Position numbers and translations under genes: made by a program. A stretch of 64,000 bases of DNA from Salinicola acroporae (GTDB taxonomy: Bacteria; Pseudomonadota; Gammaproteobacteria; Pseudomonadales; Halomonadaceae): assembly GCF_003206615.1 (NCBI RefSeq), contig NZ_PZJW01000005.1:1-64000 (forward strand), given 5' to 3'. This document shows positions 26,684 through 35,444 of this stretch, in pieces (positions within the stretch are counted from its first letter, which is position 1; the number at the start of each line of letters is the position of its first letter). The notes beneath the pieces were generated by a model. The model did not search any database. It was given only the letters and a program-made list of their open reading frames with translations, and had not been told where the DNA came from.

Positions 26684-28249
26684 ATGCAGACTTCGCTGCG
26701 GCCACTGGTATTCTGGCCGACCTTTTTGATACTGCTGGTCGCGGTCATTGCCAGCTATGTCGACCTGGACGGGTTTCTGGCCACGGCCAGCGCGCTCAAC
26801 GATGCGGTCCTAACCAATTTCTCATGGCTGTTCAGCCTGGGCAGTCTCTATCTGCTGGCCATGGCGGTGATCGTCTATTTCTCTCCGCTCGGGCGTATTC
26901 GCATCGGCGGCCGGGACGCCACGCCACTGCTGTCGCGCCTGCGCTGGTTCTCGATCACCTTGTGCACCACCCTCGCCGTGGGTGTGCTGTTCTGGACCAC
27001 CGCCGAGCCGCTCTACCACTACATGGGCCCACCCGACTCCAGTGGCCTGGAGGCCGGTTCCAGCGACGCCATGCTGTTCGCCATGTCGACCATGTTCCTG
27101 CACTGGTCGTTCACGCCCTACGCGATCTACGCCGTGCCGGCGCTGATCTTTGCGCTGGCGTTCTACAATCTTCGACTGCGCTTCTCGATCTCGAGCATGC
27201 TGGAGCCGGTCTTCGGTCCCAGGATCAAGCGCTTCGGCGGCCTGATCGATGCGATCTCGCTCTACGCGCTGGTGGCCGGCATGGCATCCTCGCTGGGTAC
27301 CGGCGCACTGACCCTGGCGGGGGGCGCGGGCCAGTATCTCGGCGGCGAGACCAGCCCGCTGCGACTCGGCGTGATCATCGCCATCATCGTGGTGACCTTC
27401 GTGATTTCAGCCGCCAGCGGCCTGCAGAAGGGCATCGCCCGGCTGTCGTCGTTGAATGCCGTGCTGCTGGCGATTCTCGGCGTCTTCATGTTCATCGTCG
27501 GCCCGACCGTCTTCTGCCTGGCCCTGGGCGTCGAATCGTTCGGCGTCTATCTCGACAACTTCTTCACCAAGAGCCTGTTCACCGGCGCCGCGGGCAACGA
27601 CCCGTGGCCGCAGTGGTGGTCGATCTTCTACTGGGCGGTGTGGTTCGCCTGGGCACCGGTGGCGGCGCTGTTTCTGGGCAAGATCTCCCGCGGCTACACG
27701 GTGCGCGAGTTCCTGCGCGTCAATCTGCTCTATCCGGCACTGTTCGCCAGCGTCTGGATCCTGATCTTCTCCGGCACCGCGCTCTACTTCCAGGCTCATG
27801 CCGGCACGGGCGGTGCCGACCTCTATGCCGTGCTCAACGATCGTGGCGTCGAAAACGTGCTCTATGCGCTGTTCCGTCAGTTGCCATTCTCCCAGGTGTG
27901 GATACCGCTGCTGCTGTTCATCGCCTACATATCCTACGTCACCGCGGCGGACTCCCAGACCGACGCCATCGGCAACCTCTGCACCCGCGGCCTGACCGCC
28001 GATTCCGACCTCAATGCCGGTGTCCCGATGAAGGTGATCTGGGGCGTGATCGTCGGCGTGGTCTCCTGGATCATGGTCAGTTTCGTGGGAATCGACGGCA
28101 TCAAGATGCTCTCCAACCTCGGCGGCCTCCCGGCGATGCTGATCGTGCTGCTGGCCACCGGCTCGCTGTGGGCCTGGCTCAAGCATCCCGAGCGACTCGA
28201 CAGCGTACCGACATCTCCAACCCCTTCCACAGCCAAGGACAAGGCATGA
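26684..28249 (+). CDS. BCCT-family transporter
   Basis: A 521-residue carrier of the betaine/carnitine/choline family with 12 predicted helices and short tails. Conserved elements are VLFWTTAEPLYHYMGPP and FYWAVWFAWAPVAALFLGKISRG, the latter the family signature around the tryptophan box in helix 8. The helix-3 glycine motif reads AVGVL rather than the MGIGL of betaine carriers or GIGTT of CaiT (recalled), so the ligand may not be glycine betaine. The short tails argue against BetP-like osmosensing. It is coupled by a 4-nt ATGA overlap to the hydrolase that follows, so imported solute is probably that enzyme's substrate. Confidence 0.87.
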   Translation: MQTSLRPLVFWPTFLILLVAVIASYVDLDGFLATASALNDAVLTNFSWLFSLGSLYLLAMAVIVYFSPLGRIRIGGRDATPLLSRLRWFSITLCTTLAVGVLFWTTAEPLYHYMGPPDSSGLEAGSSDAMLFAMSTMFLHWSFTPYAIYAVPALIFALAFYNLRLRFSISSMLEPVFGPRIKRFGGLIDAISLYALVAGMASSLGTGALTLAGGAGQYLGGETSPLRLGVIIAIIVVTFVISAASGLQKGIARLSSLNAVLLAILGVFMFIVGPTVFCLALGVESFGVYLDNFFTKSLFTGAAGNDPWPQWWSIFYWAVWFAWAPVAALFLGKISRGYTVREFLRVNLLYPALFASVWILIFSGTALYFQAHAGTGGADLYAVLNDRGVENVLYALFRQLPFSQVWIPLLLFIAYISYVTAADSQTDAIGNLCTRGLTADSDLNAGVPMKVIWGVIVGVVSWIMVSFVGIDGIKMLSNLGGLPAMLIVLLATGSLWAWLKHPERLDSVPTSPTPSTAKDKA

Positions 28250-30270
28250 AGATCAAGCAGGACTTTCCGCACCGCGTGCGCGAAATCGAGAACCAGTGGA
28301 TCGTGCTGGCCGACGGTACCCGCCTGGCTGCCAGAATCTGGCTGCCGGAGGATGCCGAAACGACCCCGGTGCCGGCGATCCTCGAGTATCTGCCCTACCG
28401 CAAGCGGGACGGCACGGCGGTGCGTGACGAGCTGACCCACCCCTACTTCGCCGGCCACGGCTACGCCAGCGTGCGCGTCGACATGCGCGGCAACGGCGAA
28501 TCGGACGGACTGATGGAGGATGAGTACGCGGCGCAGGAGCAGGCCGACGCGCTGGAAGTGATCGACTGGATCGCCGCACAGCCGTGGTGCAGCGGCAAGC
28601 TGGGCATGATGGGTATCTCCTGGGGGGGGTTCAACAGCCTGCAACTGGCCGCGCTCAGACCCGCCCCCCTCAAGGCGATCATCACGCTGTGCTCCACCGA
28701 CGACCGCTACGCCGACGATATTCACTACAAGGGCGGCAATATGCTGCTCGAGAACCTCGGCTGGGCCGCCACCATGCTGAGCTTCTCCGCCGCCGTGCCC
28801 GATCCGCTGCTGGTCGGCGAACGCTGGCGAGAGATGTGGAAGCATCGTCTCGACAACATGCCGCTGCTGGCCGAGCCCTGGCTGCGCCACCAGCAGCGCG
28901 ACGCCTATTGGCAGCATGGCTCGATCTGCGAGAACTACGGCGACATCGAAGCCGCGGTCTACATGATCAGCGGCTGGGGTGACTCCTACGTCAATACGAT
29001 CCCGCGGATGATGGAGAATCTCTCCTGCCCGAAGAAGGCGCTGCTCGGGCCCTGGATGCACAAGTACCCCCACTTCGCGATTCCCGATCCGGCCATCGGC
29101 TTTCTGCAGGAGGCGCTGCGCTGGTGGGACTACTGGCTCAAGGGCATCGACACCGGAATCATGGACGAGCCACCCTGCACCTTCTATCTGCAGGATGGTG
29201 TCCCGCCGGCGCCCAAGTATCTGGAACGGCCGGGCGAGTGGGTACGCACCTCGAACTGGCCCGCGCCAACCGACGAGATCGAGACGACGATCCTGGCGCT
29301 GAGCGAGCGTGGCCTGAACCCCGACGGCGAATTGAGCGGCGATCGTCTGATCGCCTCGCCGTTGACGGCAGGCTCGCTGCAGGGCGAGTACATCCCGCTG
29401 TGGTTCGGCGCCGACTTTCCGCCGGATCAGCGTCGCGACGATGGCCTGTCGCTGACCTTCGACTCCGAACCCTACGCCGAGGGCCTGGATATCCTGGGCC
29501 AGCCGACGGTCACCGCGACGATCGCCAGCGCCGAAGCTTGCGGTCAGTTCCACGTGCGTCTGTGCGATGTCGCGCCGAGCGGCGAAAGCGCGCTGATCAC
29601 CTACGGCACGCTCAACCTCAATCTTCGCGACGATGCAGGCAGGATCACTCCGCCGATTCCCGGCGAGCCGATGGACGTGAGGCTACCGCTGGACCTGATC
29701 GGCTACCGCCTGCCCAGGGGACACCGCCTGCGTCTGGCGCTCTCCAGCGCCAGTTTTCCGCTGATCTGGTCACCCCAAAAGCGTGCCGACCTGACGCTCA
29801 AGGCTGGCAACCCGACACTGGAACTGCCGCTATGCCGGGCCGAAACCATCCCGATGCCTTTCGAACCGCCGGAGAGCGCCACGCCGTGCCGGGTCGAGAC
29901 GCTGCGCGCCGGTCAACCCAGGCGCACGATCCATGAAGATGTGGGCAGCGGCGAGGTGACCGTCACCATCGAGGACGACATGGGCGACATGCGCTTCGAG
30001 AGCCACGGCCTGCGTGTCGAGCAGCGCGCGAAAGAGGTCTATTCGAGCCACCCCACCGATGCCACCCGTACCCGTGCCGATATCGAATGGGTCTATCGTG
30101 CCAGCCGTGAGCAGGGCGAGGGTCGGTTCTCCGTGGAAGTGACCAGCCGCTATCACCTGCATTGCGACGAGACCACCTTCTACCTGAGTGCCGAGCAGCG
30201 TGCGTTCGAAGGTGAAACGTTGATCAGCGATAGATCATGGGAGCGGGAGATTCCGCGAACCGCCATCTGA
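28246..30270 (+). CDS. CocE/NonD-family hydrolase (S15-like)
   Basis: A 674-residue alpha/beta hydrolase of the Xaa-Pro dipeptidyl-peptidase/cocaine-esterase type. The nucleophile elbow is GISWGGFNS. SGWGDSYVNTIPRM holds the acid Asp, and LLGPWMHKYPHF the catalytic His. A C-terminal beta-sandwich (about 300-600) follows, with YRLPRGHRLRLALSSASFPL. No signal peptide is seen, so it acts in the cytoplasm. The ATG at 28246 overlaps the BCCT stop by 4 nt; the same frame is open far upstream inside the BCCT gene, but that part is a shadow. An ester or amide of a quaternary amine delivered by the carrier is a plausible substrate. No direct evidence fixes it. Confidence 0.85.
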   Translation: MKIKQDFPHRVREIENQWIVLADGTRLAARIWLPEDAETTPVPAILEYLPYRKRDGTAVRDELTHPYFAGHGYASVRVDMRGNGESDGLMEDEYAAQEQADALEVIDWIAAQPWCSGKLGMMGISWGGFNSLQLAALRPAPLKAIITLCSTDDRYADDIHYKGGNMLLENLGWAATMLSFSAAVPDPLLVGERWREMWKHRLDNMPLLAEPWLRHQQRDAYWQHGSICENYGDIEAAVYMISGWGDSYVNTIPRMMENLSCPKKALLGPWMHKYPHFAIPDPAIGFLQEALRWWDYWLKGIDTGIMDEPPCTFYLQDGVPPAPKYLERPGEWVRTSNWPAPTDEIETTILALSERGLNPDGELSGDRLIASPLTAGSLQGEYIPLWFGADFPPDQRRDDGLSLTFDSEPYAEGLDILGQPTVTATIASAEACGQFHVRLCDVAPSGESALITYGTLNLNLRDDAGRITPPIPGEPMDVRLPLDLIGYRLPRGHRLRLALSSASFPLIWSPQKRADLTLKAGNPTLELPLCRAETIPMPFEPPESATPCRVETLRAGQPRRTIHEDVGSGEVTVTIEDDMGDMRFESHGLRVEQRAKEVYSSHPTDATRTRADIEWVYRASREQGEGRFSVEVTSRYHLHCDETTFYLSAEQRAFEGETLISDRSWEREIPRTAI

Positions 30271-30344
30271 TCGTGCCTCTCGGGGCGTCGCACGACGCCC
30301 ATGTTATGCTCCGCAGCCGTCATTCCACGGTTGCGGAAGCCTCC

Positions 30345-31250
30345 ATGTCCACGCGCGATGCCCTGCCACCCCTCACCTGCCTGCGCGCTTTCGAAGCGGC
30401 CGCCCGTCATGGCAGCTTCACTCAGGCGGGGAGCGAACTCAGCCTGACCCAGAGCGCCGTCAGCCGGCAGATCAAACGGCTCGAGGAGGACCTGGGGCGC
30501 CCGTTGTTCGAGCGCCACTACGACGGCCTGCGCCTGACCCCGGCCGGCGAGCACTATTTCCGCGTGGTACAACGCCTGTTGCGTGAGCTCCGCGACGAGA
30601 CCGCTCGCCTGCGGCGTCGCGGCGACGATCGTCAGTTGACGCTGGCGTCGAGCCCGACCATCGCCTCGATCTGGCTGGCCCGTCAACTGCCAGACTTCCA
30701 GCGCGCCCATCCCGATATCGAGATCCGCATTCTCACCGTCGAGGACCCTCACCGCCTCGACCTGGCCGAATTCGATCTCGGCATCTACTACCACGTGCCC
30801 CGGGAGGTCGACCCGCCGGGCCTCACCGCCGATGCCATCTTCGCCCAGGAAGACGTCGCCGCCGTCTGCAGCCCGATCTATCTCGAGCGTCACGGGGGCA
30901 TCGCCGATCCGCGGGACCTGCTGAACCGACACACCTTGATGGTGGTCGAGGATCACTATCACGACTGGTTGACCTGGGAGCTCTGGTTTCAGGCGCTGGA
31001 ACTCGACTGGCACCCCCCCCTCCATACCCTGCGCGCCAACAGTTTCCAGCTGCTGATGAACGCGACACTGGCCGGCCAGGGCGTCACGCTCGGCTGGACC
31101 CGCCTTCTCGCTGCCGAGATCGGCCAGGGCAATCTCGTTCACGCCCTCGCGCACAAGATCCCCAGTCGCGGCCGGCTCTCATTGCTGACGCCGCAGCACC
31201 GACATCTTACCGAACCGATGCGCGCGTTCCGGGAGTGGGTGCTGGGCTGA
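30345..31250 (+). CDS. LysR-family regulator, GcvA type
   Basis: A 301-residue LysR-type regulator. The winged helix-turn-helix opens with PPLTCLRAFEAAARHGSFT and TQSAVSRQIKRLEEDLG, the form typical of GcvA-like members. The effector-binding domain follows from about residue 90. The start at 30345 is supported by family alignment. It follows the hydrolase by 74 bp on the same strand and probably regulates the BCCT-hydrolase pair. Its last 10 bp are part of a direct repeat (31241-31285) that recurs 4.16 kb away. Confidence 0.85.
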   Translation: MSTRDALPPLTCLRAFEAAARHGSFTQAGSELSLTQSAVSRQIKRLEEDLGRPLFERHYDGLRLTPAGEHYFRVVQRLLRELRDETARLRRRGDDRQLTLASSPTIASIWLARQLPDFQRAHPDIEIRILTVEDPHRLDLAEFDLGIYYHVPREVDPPGLTADAIFAQEDVAAVCSPIYLERHGGIADPRDLLNRHTLMVVEDHYHDWLTWELWFQALELDWHPPLHTLRANSFQLLMNATLAGQGVTLGWTRLLAAEIGQGNLVHALAHKIPSRGRLSLLTPQHRHLTEPMRAFREWVLG

Positions 31251-31285
31251 GCGTCACCCGCGGAGTCAGTCGACGATGAACAGCT
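31241..31285 (+). repeat. 45-bp direct repeat, left copy
   Basis: It matches 35400-35444 at 42 of 45 bases. This copy spans the LysR 3' end (stop at 31248-31250) plus an orphan copy of the last codons of the cupin gene (Leu-Phe-Ile-Val-Asp-stop on the minus strand). The orphan is the scar of a junction that once joined LysR directly to the convergent cupin gene. Confidence 0.85.
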
Positions 31286-31419
31286 GTCGGATCCACGACC
31301 TATCGATGACATGCAGATCTGCATAACGCTTGGCAGAACTTGGCGAAGACAGTACCCAACTACCGCCTTAGACTTTCGTTGCAATCAATAACAACATCAA
31401 TGGCAACGAAGGTACTCTT

Positions 31420-32481
31420 ATGCTCCCTACAGTTCGCGTAGTCCTGGCACAAGTGGCCCCCGTCTTTCTCGATCTCGAGCGGACCATCGACAAGGCCTGT
31501 CAAATCATCGAAGAAGCCGCAGGCCTCGGCGCCGACCTCATCGTCTTCCCCGAAACCTATCTTCCAGCCTTTCCGCTATGGTCGGCAATTCACGCCCCCA
31601 TCGACAACCATGTCTTTTTCACGCGGCTGGTCAATAACAGTCTGACGATTGACAGCCAGTCAATGAGAAAAATTGCCTCTGCGGCAGAACGTCACGGAAT
31701 CTTCGTGTCTATCGGTTTCAATGAATCCACACCCGCCAGCATCGGCTGCCTATGGAACAGCAATGCGATCTTCGATGACGCCGGGCGACTCATCAATCAT
31801 CGAAGAAAGCTGGTGCCGACATTCTATGAAAAGCTTGTGTGGGCGCCTGGCGATGCAGAGGGCTTGGATGTAACGGAGACAAGACTCGGCAAGATCGGGG
31901 CCTTGATCTGTGGTGAGAACACTAATCCTCTGGCCCGTTACAGCCTCATCGCCGAGGGCGAGCAGCTACATATTTCCACCTATCCTCCCATCTGGCCGAC
32001 TCACCGACCGGACGAAGATCGCAATTACGATCTCAAAGCCGCGATTCACATCCGCGCCGCGGCCCACGCTTTCGAAGGCAAGGTGTTCAATCTCGTCGTT
32101 GCCGGCGTCCTCGACCAACACACCATCGACGAAGTCAGCCGCGGCAATGACGACATGCGGCAGCAACTGGAAAGATATCCCAGTGGGGTGTCGATGGTAC
32201 TCGACCCGAGTGGCCAGCCAGTCGCGATGTCAGAGGGCGAAGGGGAGCAACTCGTGCAGGCGACGATCGACCTCAACCTGTGCATCGAACCCAAGCAATT
32301 TCACGACGTCGCCGGCAGCTACAACCGCTTCGACCTGTTTCGTCTTCAGCTCGACAAACGTCCCCAGCGGCCACTGGAAACGCTGCTGACGGAACCCGAG
32401 CACGCGAATGTGGCGCCGACGGAGCCCCTACTCTCTCGCCATATCAGCACCTCCGATAACAAGAACCCTGGAGCCTCTTGA
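31420..32481 (+). CDS. Nitrilase-family amidohydrolase (aliphatic/arylaceto-nitrilase type)
   Basis: A 353-residue nitrilase-superfamily enzyme hydrolysing nitriles to carboxylic acids and ammonia. The catalytic triad is visible: Glu45 (FPETYLPAFP), Lys130 (HRRKLVPTFYEKLVW) and Cys164 (LICGENTNPLARYSL). CGENTNPLAR is the signature of true nitrilases rather than amidases. The length is usual for the class. Local composition is 47-53 % GC in sampled 60-base lines, below the flanks. It overlaps the next gene by 1 nt (TGATG) and starts a three-gene operon with a small membrane protein and a Na+/solute symporter. The substrate is unknown. Confidence 0.85.
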   Translation: MLPTVRVVLAQVAPVFLDLERTIDKACQIIEEAAGLGADLIVFPETYLPAFPLWSAIHAPIDNHVFFTRLVNNSLTIDSQSMRKIASAAERHGIFVSIGFNESTPASIGCLWNSNAIFDDAGRLINHRRKLVPTFYEKLVWAPGDAEGLDVTETRLGKIGALICGENTNPLARYSLIAEGEQLHISTYPPIWPTHRPDEDRNYDLKAAIHIRAAAHAFEGKVFNLVVAGVLDQHTIDEVSRGNDDMRQQLERYPSGVSMVLDPSGQPVAMSEGEGEQLVQATIDLNLCIEPKQFHDVAGSYNRFDLFRLQLDKRPQRPLETLLTEPEHANVAPTEPLLSRHISTSDNKNPGAS

Positions 32482-32759
32482 TGAACAGTACCGAACACGA
32501 CCACCTGACGAGCATCTCTCCCTGGATGGGGATCATTCCCCGCTCTCTGGCAGGAAGACTCTTTCTGCTATGGGCGACAGCCAACGTGACATTGACACTG
32601 ATCCCCGTCTTCACGACGTGGCTGGATAACACGGAGATGGTTCTGAATACGGCCCCCACCACGATTTTCTATTCCTTCGTGGCGTTTTTCTCGAACTGTG
32701 TGCTAGGCGTGGCCTTTTACGTCACCCGCGCCATCCATTGGGCAAAGAGCGCCGAATAA
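32481..32759 (+). CDS. Small two-helix membrane protein paired with the symporter
   Basis: A 92-residue protein with two hydrophobic segments: LFLLWATANVTLTLIPVFTT and TIFYSFVAFFSNCVLGVAFYV. It sits between the nitrilase (1-nt TGATG overlap) and the SSS-type symporter (16 nt before its ATG). Small two-helix partners encoded directly before a sodium/solute symporter are known (DUF3311- and DUF4212-like subunits), and this looks similar, but I cannot assign it to one family. An in-frame TTG one codon earlier is possible. Confidence 0.7.
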   Translation: MNSTEHDHLTSISPWMGIIPRSLAGRLFLLWATANVTLTLIPVFTTWLDNTEMVLNTAPTTIFYSFVAFFSNCVLGVAFYVTRAIHWAKSAE

Positions 32760-32775
32760 CCACAGGAGCAGCGGC

Positions 32776-34320
32776 ATGACAATGACAACATTAGTCGCGA
32801 TTATCGGCATCGCCTGTTACATGGCAATCACCTTGGCAGTAGCCTGGCTTGCCTCGCGCCGAAATCAGAAAAGCGATCCCGACGATTGGTTCATCATGGG
32901 GAGAGGTGCCAACCTGTTCTTCCTGGTGGGAACGCTCTTCGCCACCTGGTTCAGTACCTTCGCGTTTCTCGGTGGCCCTGGGACATTCTTCGGCAAAGGT
33001 GCCAACTGGCTGCTGTTCGGCTTTTTCAACTCCATGGGTCCCTTACTGATCATGTTCATAGGTACACGTATCTGGCGACTGGGAAAGGAGTACAACTTCA
33101 TCACGCCGGCGGACCTTCTCAGCTGCTACTACGACGACAGTCGGCGAGTGCGCGTCATCACCGCAGTCATCTGCGTGTTGGCGCTATTTCCCTATGTCGC
33201 CATCCAGTTATCAGGAATAGCGATATCGGTGCAGAGCTTGACCGAGGGTTTTGTCAGCTACTCGACTGCCATCTTCGGCATTGCCGCTTGCGTTGCGATC
33301 TACGCCATCTTCGGCGGCAGCCGTGCGGTCGTGTGGACAGATGCCTTCCAAGGTTTCATCTTTGCCATGCTGCTGATCGGCACGGCGATTCTGGTCATCG
33401 TCTGGAGTGGTGGTTGGGAGAATGGCTGGAACAGCGCGATCGAAGCCCGTCCGGAGCAGTTTCTGATCGATCATGGCCAAGGCGGCAGCTATGTCACTCT
33501 CATGCTGCTATGGACCTTTGGCTGGATTCTGACGCCCCACCTCTGGCAGCGACTTTATATGGCCAACTCAGCCAAGACATTGGTCATGAGCTCCATGATT
33601 GCCTCGTTTCTCTCACTGATCGTCATCGTGATCTGCGGCGCGATCATCGGCTTCTTCGCACTCGGCATGCCACTCCAGTTGCCCACGGGCTTTACGCCTG
33701 ATGCCCTGGTACCGGAGATCTATCGCCAATATCTGCCATTGATGGGCGCGGTCCTGGTGATTGCCGTATTCGCCGCCGGCATGTCGACGGTGGACAGCCA
33801 AGTGATTTCCGCCTCATCGATCTTCACACGGGACCTCTACTCGCCGCTCGTCGGACCGAGCGTGAGTCTCGAGCGCTCGATGTCGGTCGGCCGCTGGTTC
33901 GAACTGGCTTTTCTGATAGCCGTCGTTGCCTTTTCGCTGTCTCCCTCGGGACGACAGCTACTGGTGCCACTGGCTTCCATCGGCGTGGGTATCGCGCTGT
34001 GCTTTTTGATGCCGCTGATCGGTGCTCTATTCTGGCCGCGAGCGACGGAACCGGCGGCATTCTGGAGCATGTTGGCTGGTGGTAGTGTCATGTTGGCGCT
34101 ACAGCTGGGACTGAAGCAGCACTTGCCCAACATCATCGGAGCACCACTGTGGGGATTTCTGGTCTCAGCGATTCTGTTCTACACGATATCCCTGCGCACC
34201 CCCGCCGTCTCGGCTCGCAAGCAGGCCATGTTCCACGGCTTTCTCGCCAGCCGCTTTCCGGAGACGATCAGCGCCGAAAGCCGCCGGGACGCTCCACACT
34301 CCGAAATAAAGACCATCTGA
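32776..34320 (+). CDS. Sodium:solute symporter (SSS family)
   Basis: A 514-residue inner-membrane Na+-coupled symporter with about 13 helices. GRGANLFFLVGTLFATWFST, AIFGIAACVAIYAIFGGSRA and VFAAGMSTVDSQVISASSIF are conserved SSS regions, the last with the Na2-site serines. AGGAG lies 6 nt upstream. It is the third gene after the nitrilase and the small membrane protein, so it likely imports the nitrile or exchanges a related acid. It ends convergently with a LysR gene, separated by a strong hairpin. Confidence 0.87.
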   Translation: MTMTTLVAIIGIACYMAITLAVAWLASRRNQKSDPDDWFIMGRGANLFFLVGTLFATWFSTFAFLGGPGTFFGKGANWLLFGFFNSMGPLLIMFIGTRIWRLGKEYNFITPADLLSCYYDDSRRVRVITAVICVLALFPYVAIQLSGIAISVQSLTEGFVSYSTAIFGIAACVAIYAIFGGSRAVVWTDAFQGFIFAMLLIGTAILVIVWSGGWENGWNSAIEARPEQFLIDHGQGGSYVTLMLLWTFGWILTPHLWQRLYMANSAKTLVMSSMIASFLSLIVIVICGAIIGFFALGMPLQLPTGFTPDALVPEIYRQYLPLMGAVLVIAVFAAGMSTVDSQVISASSIFTRDLYSPLVGPSVSLERSMSVGRWFELAFLIAVVAFSLSPSGRQLLVPLASIGVGIALCFLMPLIGALFWPRATEPAAFWSMLAGGSVMLALQLGLKQHLPNIIGAPLWGFLVSAILFYTISLRTPAVSARKQAMFHGFLASRFPETISAESRRDAPHSEIKTI

Positions 34321-34365
34321 TACGGCGGGACCCGTCACCAACCGAGGCACACAGACCGAGCATGC

Positions 34366-34394
34366 ACGCCTGCCGACCATAAGTCGGCAGGCGT
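34366..34394. terminator. 12-bp hairpin between convergent genes
   Basis: ACGCCTGCCGAC (34366-34377) and GTCGGCAGGCGT (34383-34394) pair perfectly around a 5-nt loop. It lies between the convergent symporter and LysR genes, 1 nt from the LysR stop. There is no T-run, so efficiency is uncertain. Confidence 0.6.
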
Positions 34395-34395
34395 G

Positions 34396-35313
34396 TCACA
34401 AGCCAAATTGGGTATCTTCATGAAAACGACACTGTAGAAACTCGACGAGTGACTTGACCCGAGCCGAATAACGCAACTCACGATGAACATTCATCCAGAC
34501 GTCCCGCATCACGTAGGCCGTCTCCGGCATCACCCTGAACAATCCGAAGCGCTCAGCGTTGGCAAATGAAGGCAGCATCACCAATCCGATACCCTTCGTG
34601 GCCAGAAACATCTGCGCTAACATGCTCGATGAAACACAGATCAAGTGAGGGTCCGGTACGAGATCCTGAAGCCAGCGTACCGCATCGATCTGGATCTGAT
34701 CCTCCACATATCCGATATAGCTGTGCCCGGATAATTGACCGAGATTCCGTGGCAGACCATGGCGCTCTGCGTAGACCGGTGCCGCGTATAGGTAGAGTGC
34801 AAAGCGCCCTATGCGCTCCGCATCCATCCCCCGCCCTAGAGACTCGAAGAATCCGATGAAGATATCGGCTTCCCGCTGGTTGACATGGATTCTCTGTGAG
34901 GAGGTCACCAACTCGAGCAGGATTTCCGGGTGCAGCCGCTGAAATTCCGGCAATACGTCAGTGAGATAAAGAGAGGCAATGCCCTCCATGGTACCTAAAC
35001 GGACACTCTGTCGCTGTTCTGCACCGGGGGCAAATAACTCATCCTTGAGTTTGAAAAACCCGGTCTCCATGGCTTCCGTCGACTTCAGAAATCGCTTTCC
35101 AAATTCACTCAGCGTCAGTCCAGATCGCGCACGGTCAAACAAACTCAAACCAAGCTCATACTCCAACTGCGCGATATGACGACTGACCGTCGACTGATCG
35201 ATGTGCAATGACTTGGCAGCGCGGCTCAAGTTACCGGCCCTGGCGACATGCAGAAATATCCGCACATCATCCCAGCTGACACGCTCCAATGAGGAAACGG
35301 TGAATTCTGGCAA
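34396..35313 (-). CDS. LysR-family regulator
   Basis: A 305-residue LysR-type protein: VSWDDVRIFLHVARAGNLSR and HIDQSTVSRHIAQLEYELG form the DNA-binding domain, and a full periplasmic-binding-like effector domain follows. The start appears to be a TTG at 35313 with GGGAGA just upstream; no nearby ATG fits. It faces the nitrilase-symporter operon and shares its lower GC content, so it is probably the operon's own regulator. The whole group lies between the 45-bp direct repeats. Confidence 0.83.
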   Translation of the reverse strand: MPEFTVSSLERVSWDDVRIFLHVARAGNLSRAAKSLHIDQSTVSRHIAQLEYELGLSLFDRARSGLTLSEFGKRFLKSTEAMETGFFKLKDELFAPGAEQRQSVRLGTMEGIASLYLTDVLPEFQRLHPEILLELVTSSQRIHVNQREADIFIGFFESLGRGMDAERIGRFALYLYAAPVYAERHGLPRNLGQLSGHSYIGYVEDQIQIDAVRWLQDLVPDPHLICVSSSMLAQMFLATKGIGLVMLPSFANAERFGLFRVMPETAYVMRDVWMNVHRELRYSARVKSLVEFLQCRFHEDTQFGL

Positions 35314-35399
35314 GCGCTTCTCCCGAATTATCGTGTCTGGTGCATTGAGAAATACCGCCGCCGATCATGGCATGATTCGCTCGAGTCCTGGCCGTGACT

Positions 35400-35444
35400 G
35401 CTGGGCAGAGCTTCACCCGCGGTGTCAGTCGACGATGAACAGCT
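35400..35444 (+). repeat. 45-bp direct repeat, right copy
   Basis: The right-hand partner of 31241-31285 (42/45 identical). It contains the working 3' end of the cupin gene (stop at 35425-35427) preceded by a degraded copy of the GcvA-type LysR 3' end (CTGGGCAGAG for CTGGGCTGAG). Together the copies bracket the nitrilase cassette. Confidence 0.85.

Noticed and set aside
26824-28245. Plus-strand frame open for 1.4 kb before the S15 hydrolase, as if the hydrolase had a huge N-terminus
   Set aside because: The segment is out of frame within the BCCT gene, whose own frame gives a full membrane carrier; the hydrolase ATG at 28246 overlaps the BCCT stop.
31241-35444. 45-bp repeats considered as insertion-sequence ends or att sites
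   Set aside because: They are direct not inverted, no transposase or integrase lies between or beside them, and each copy consists of the 3' ends of the two flanking genes.
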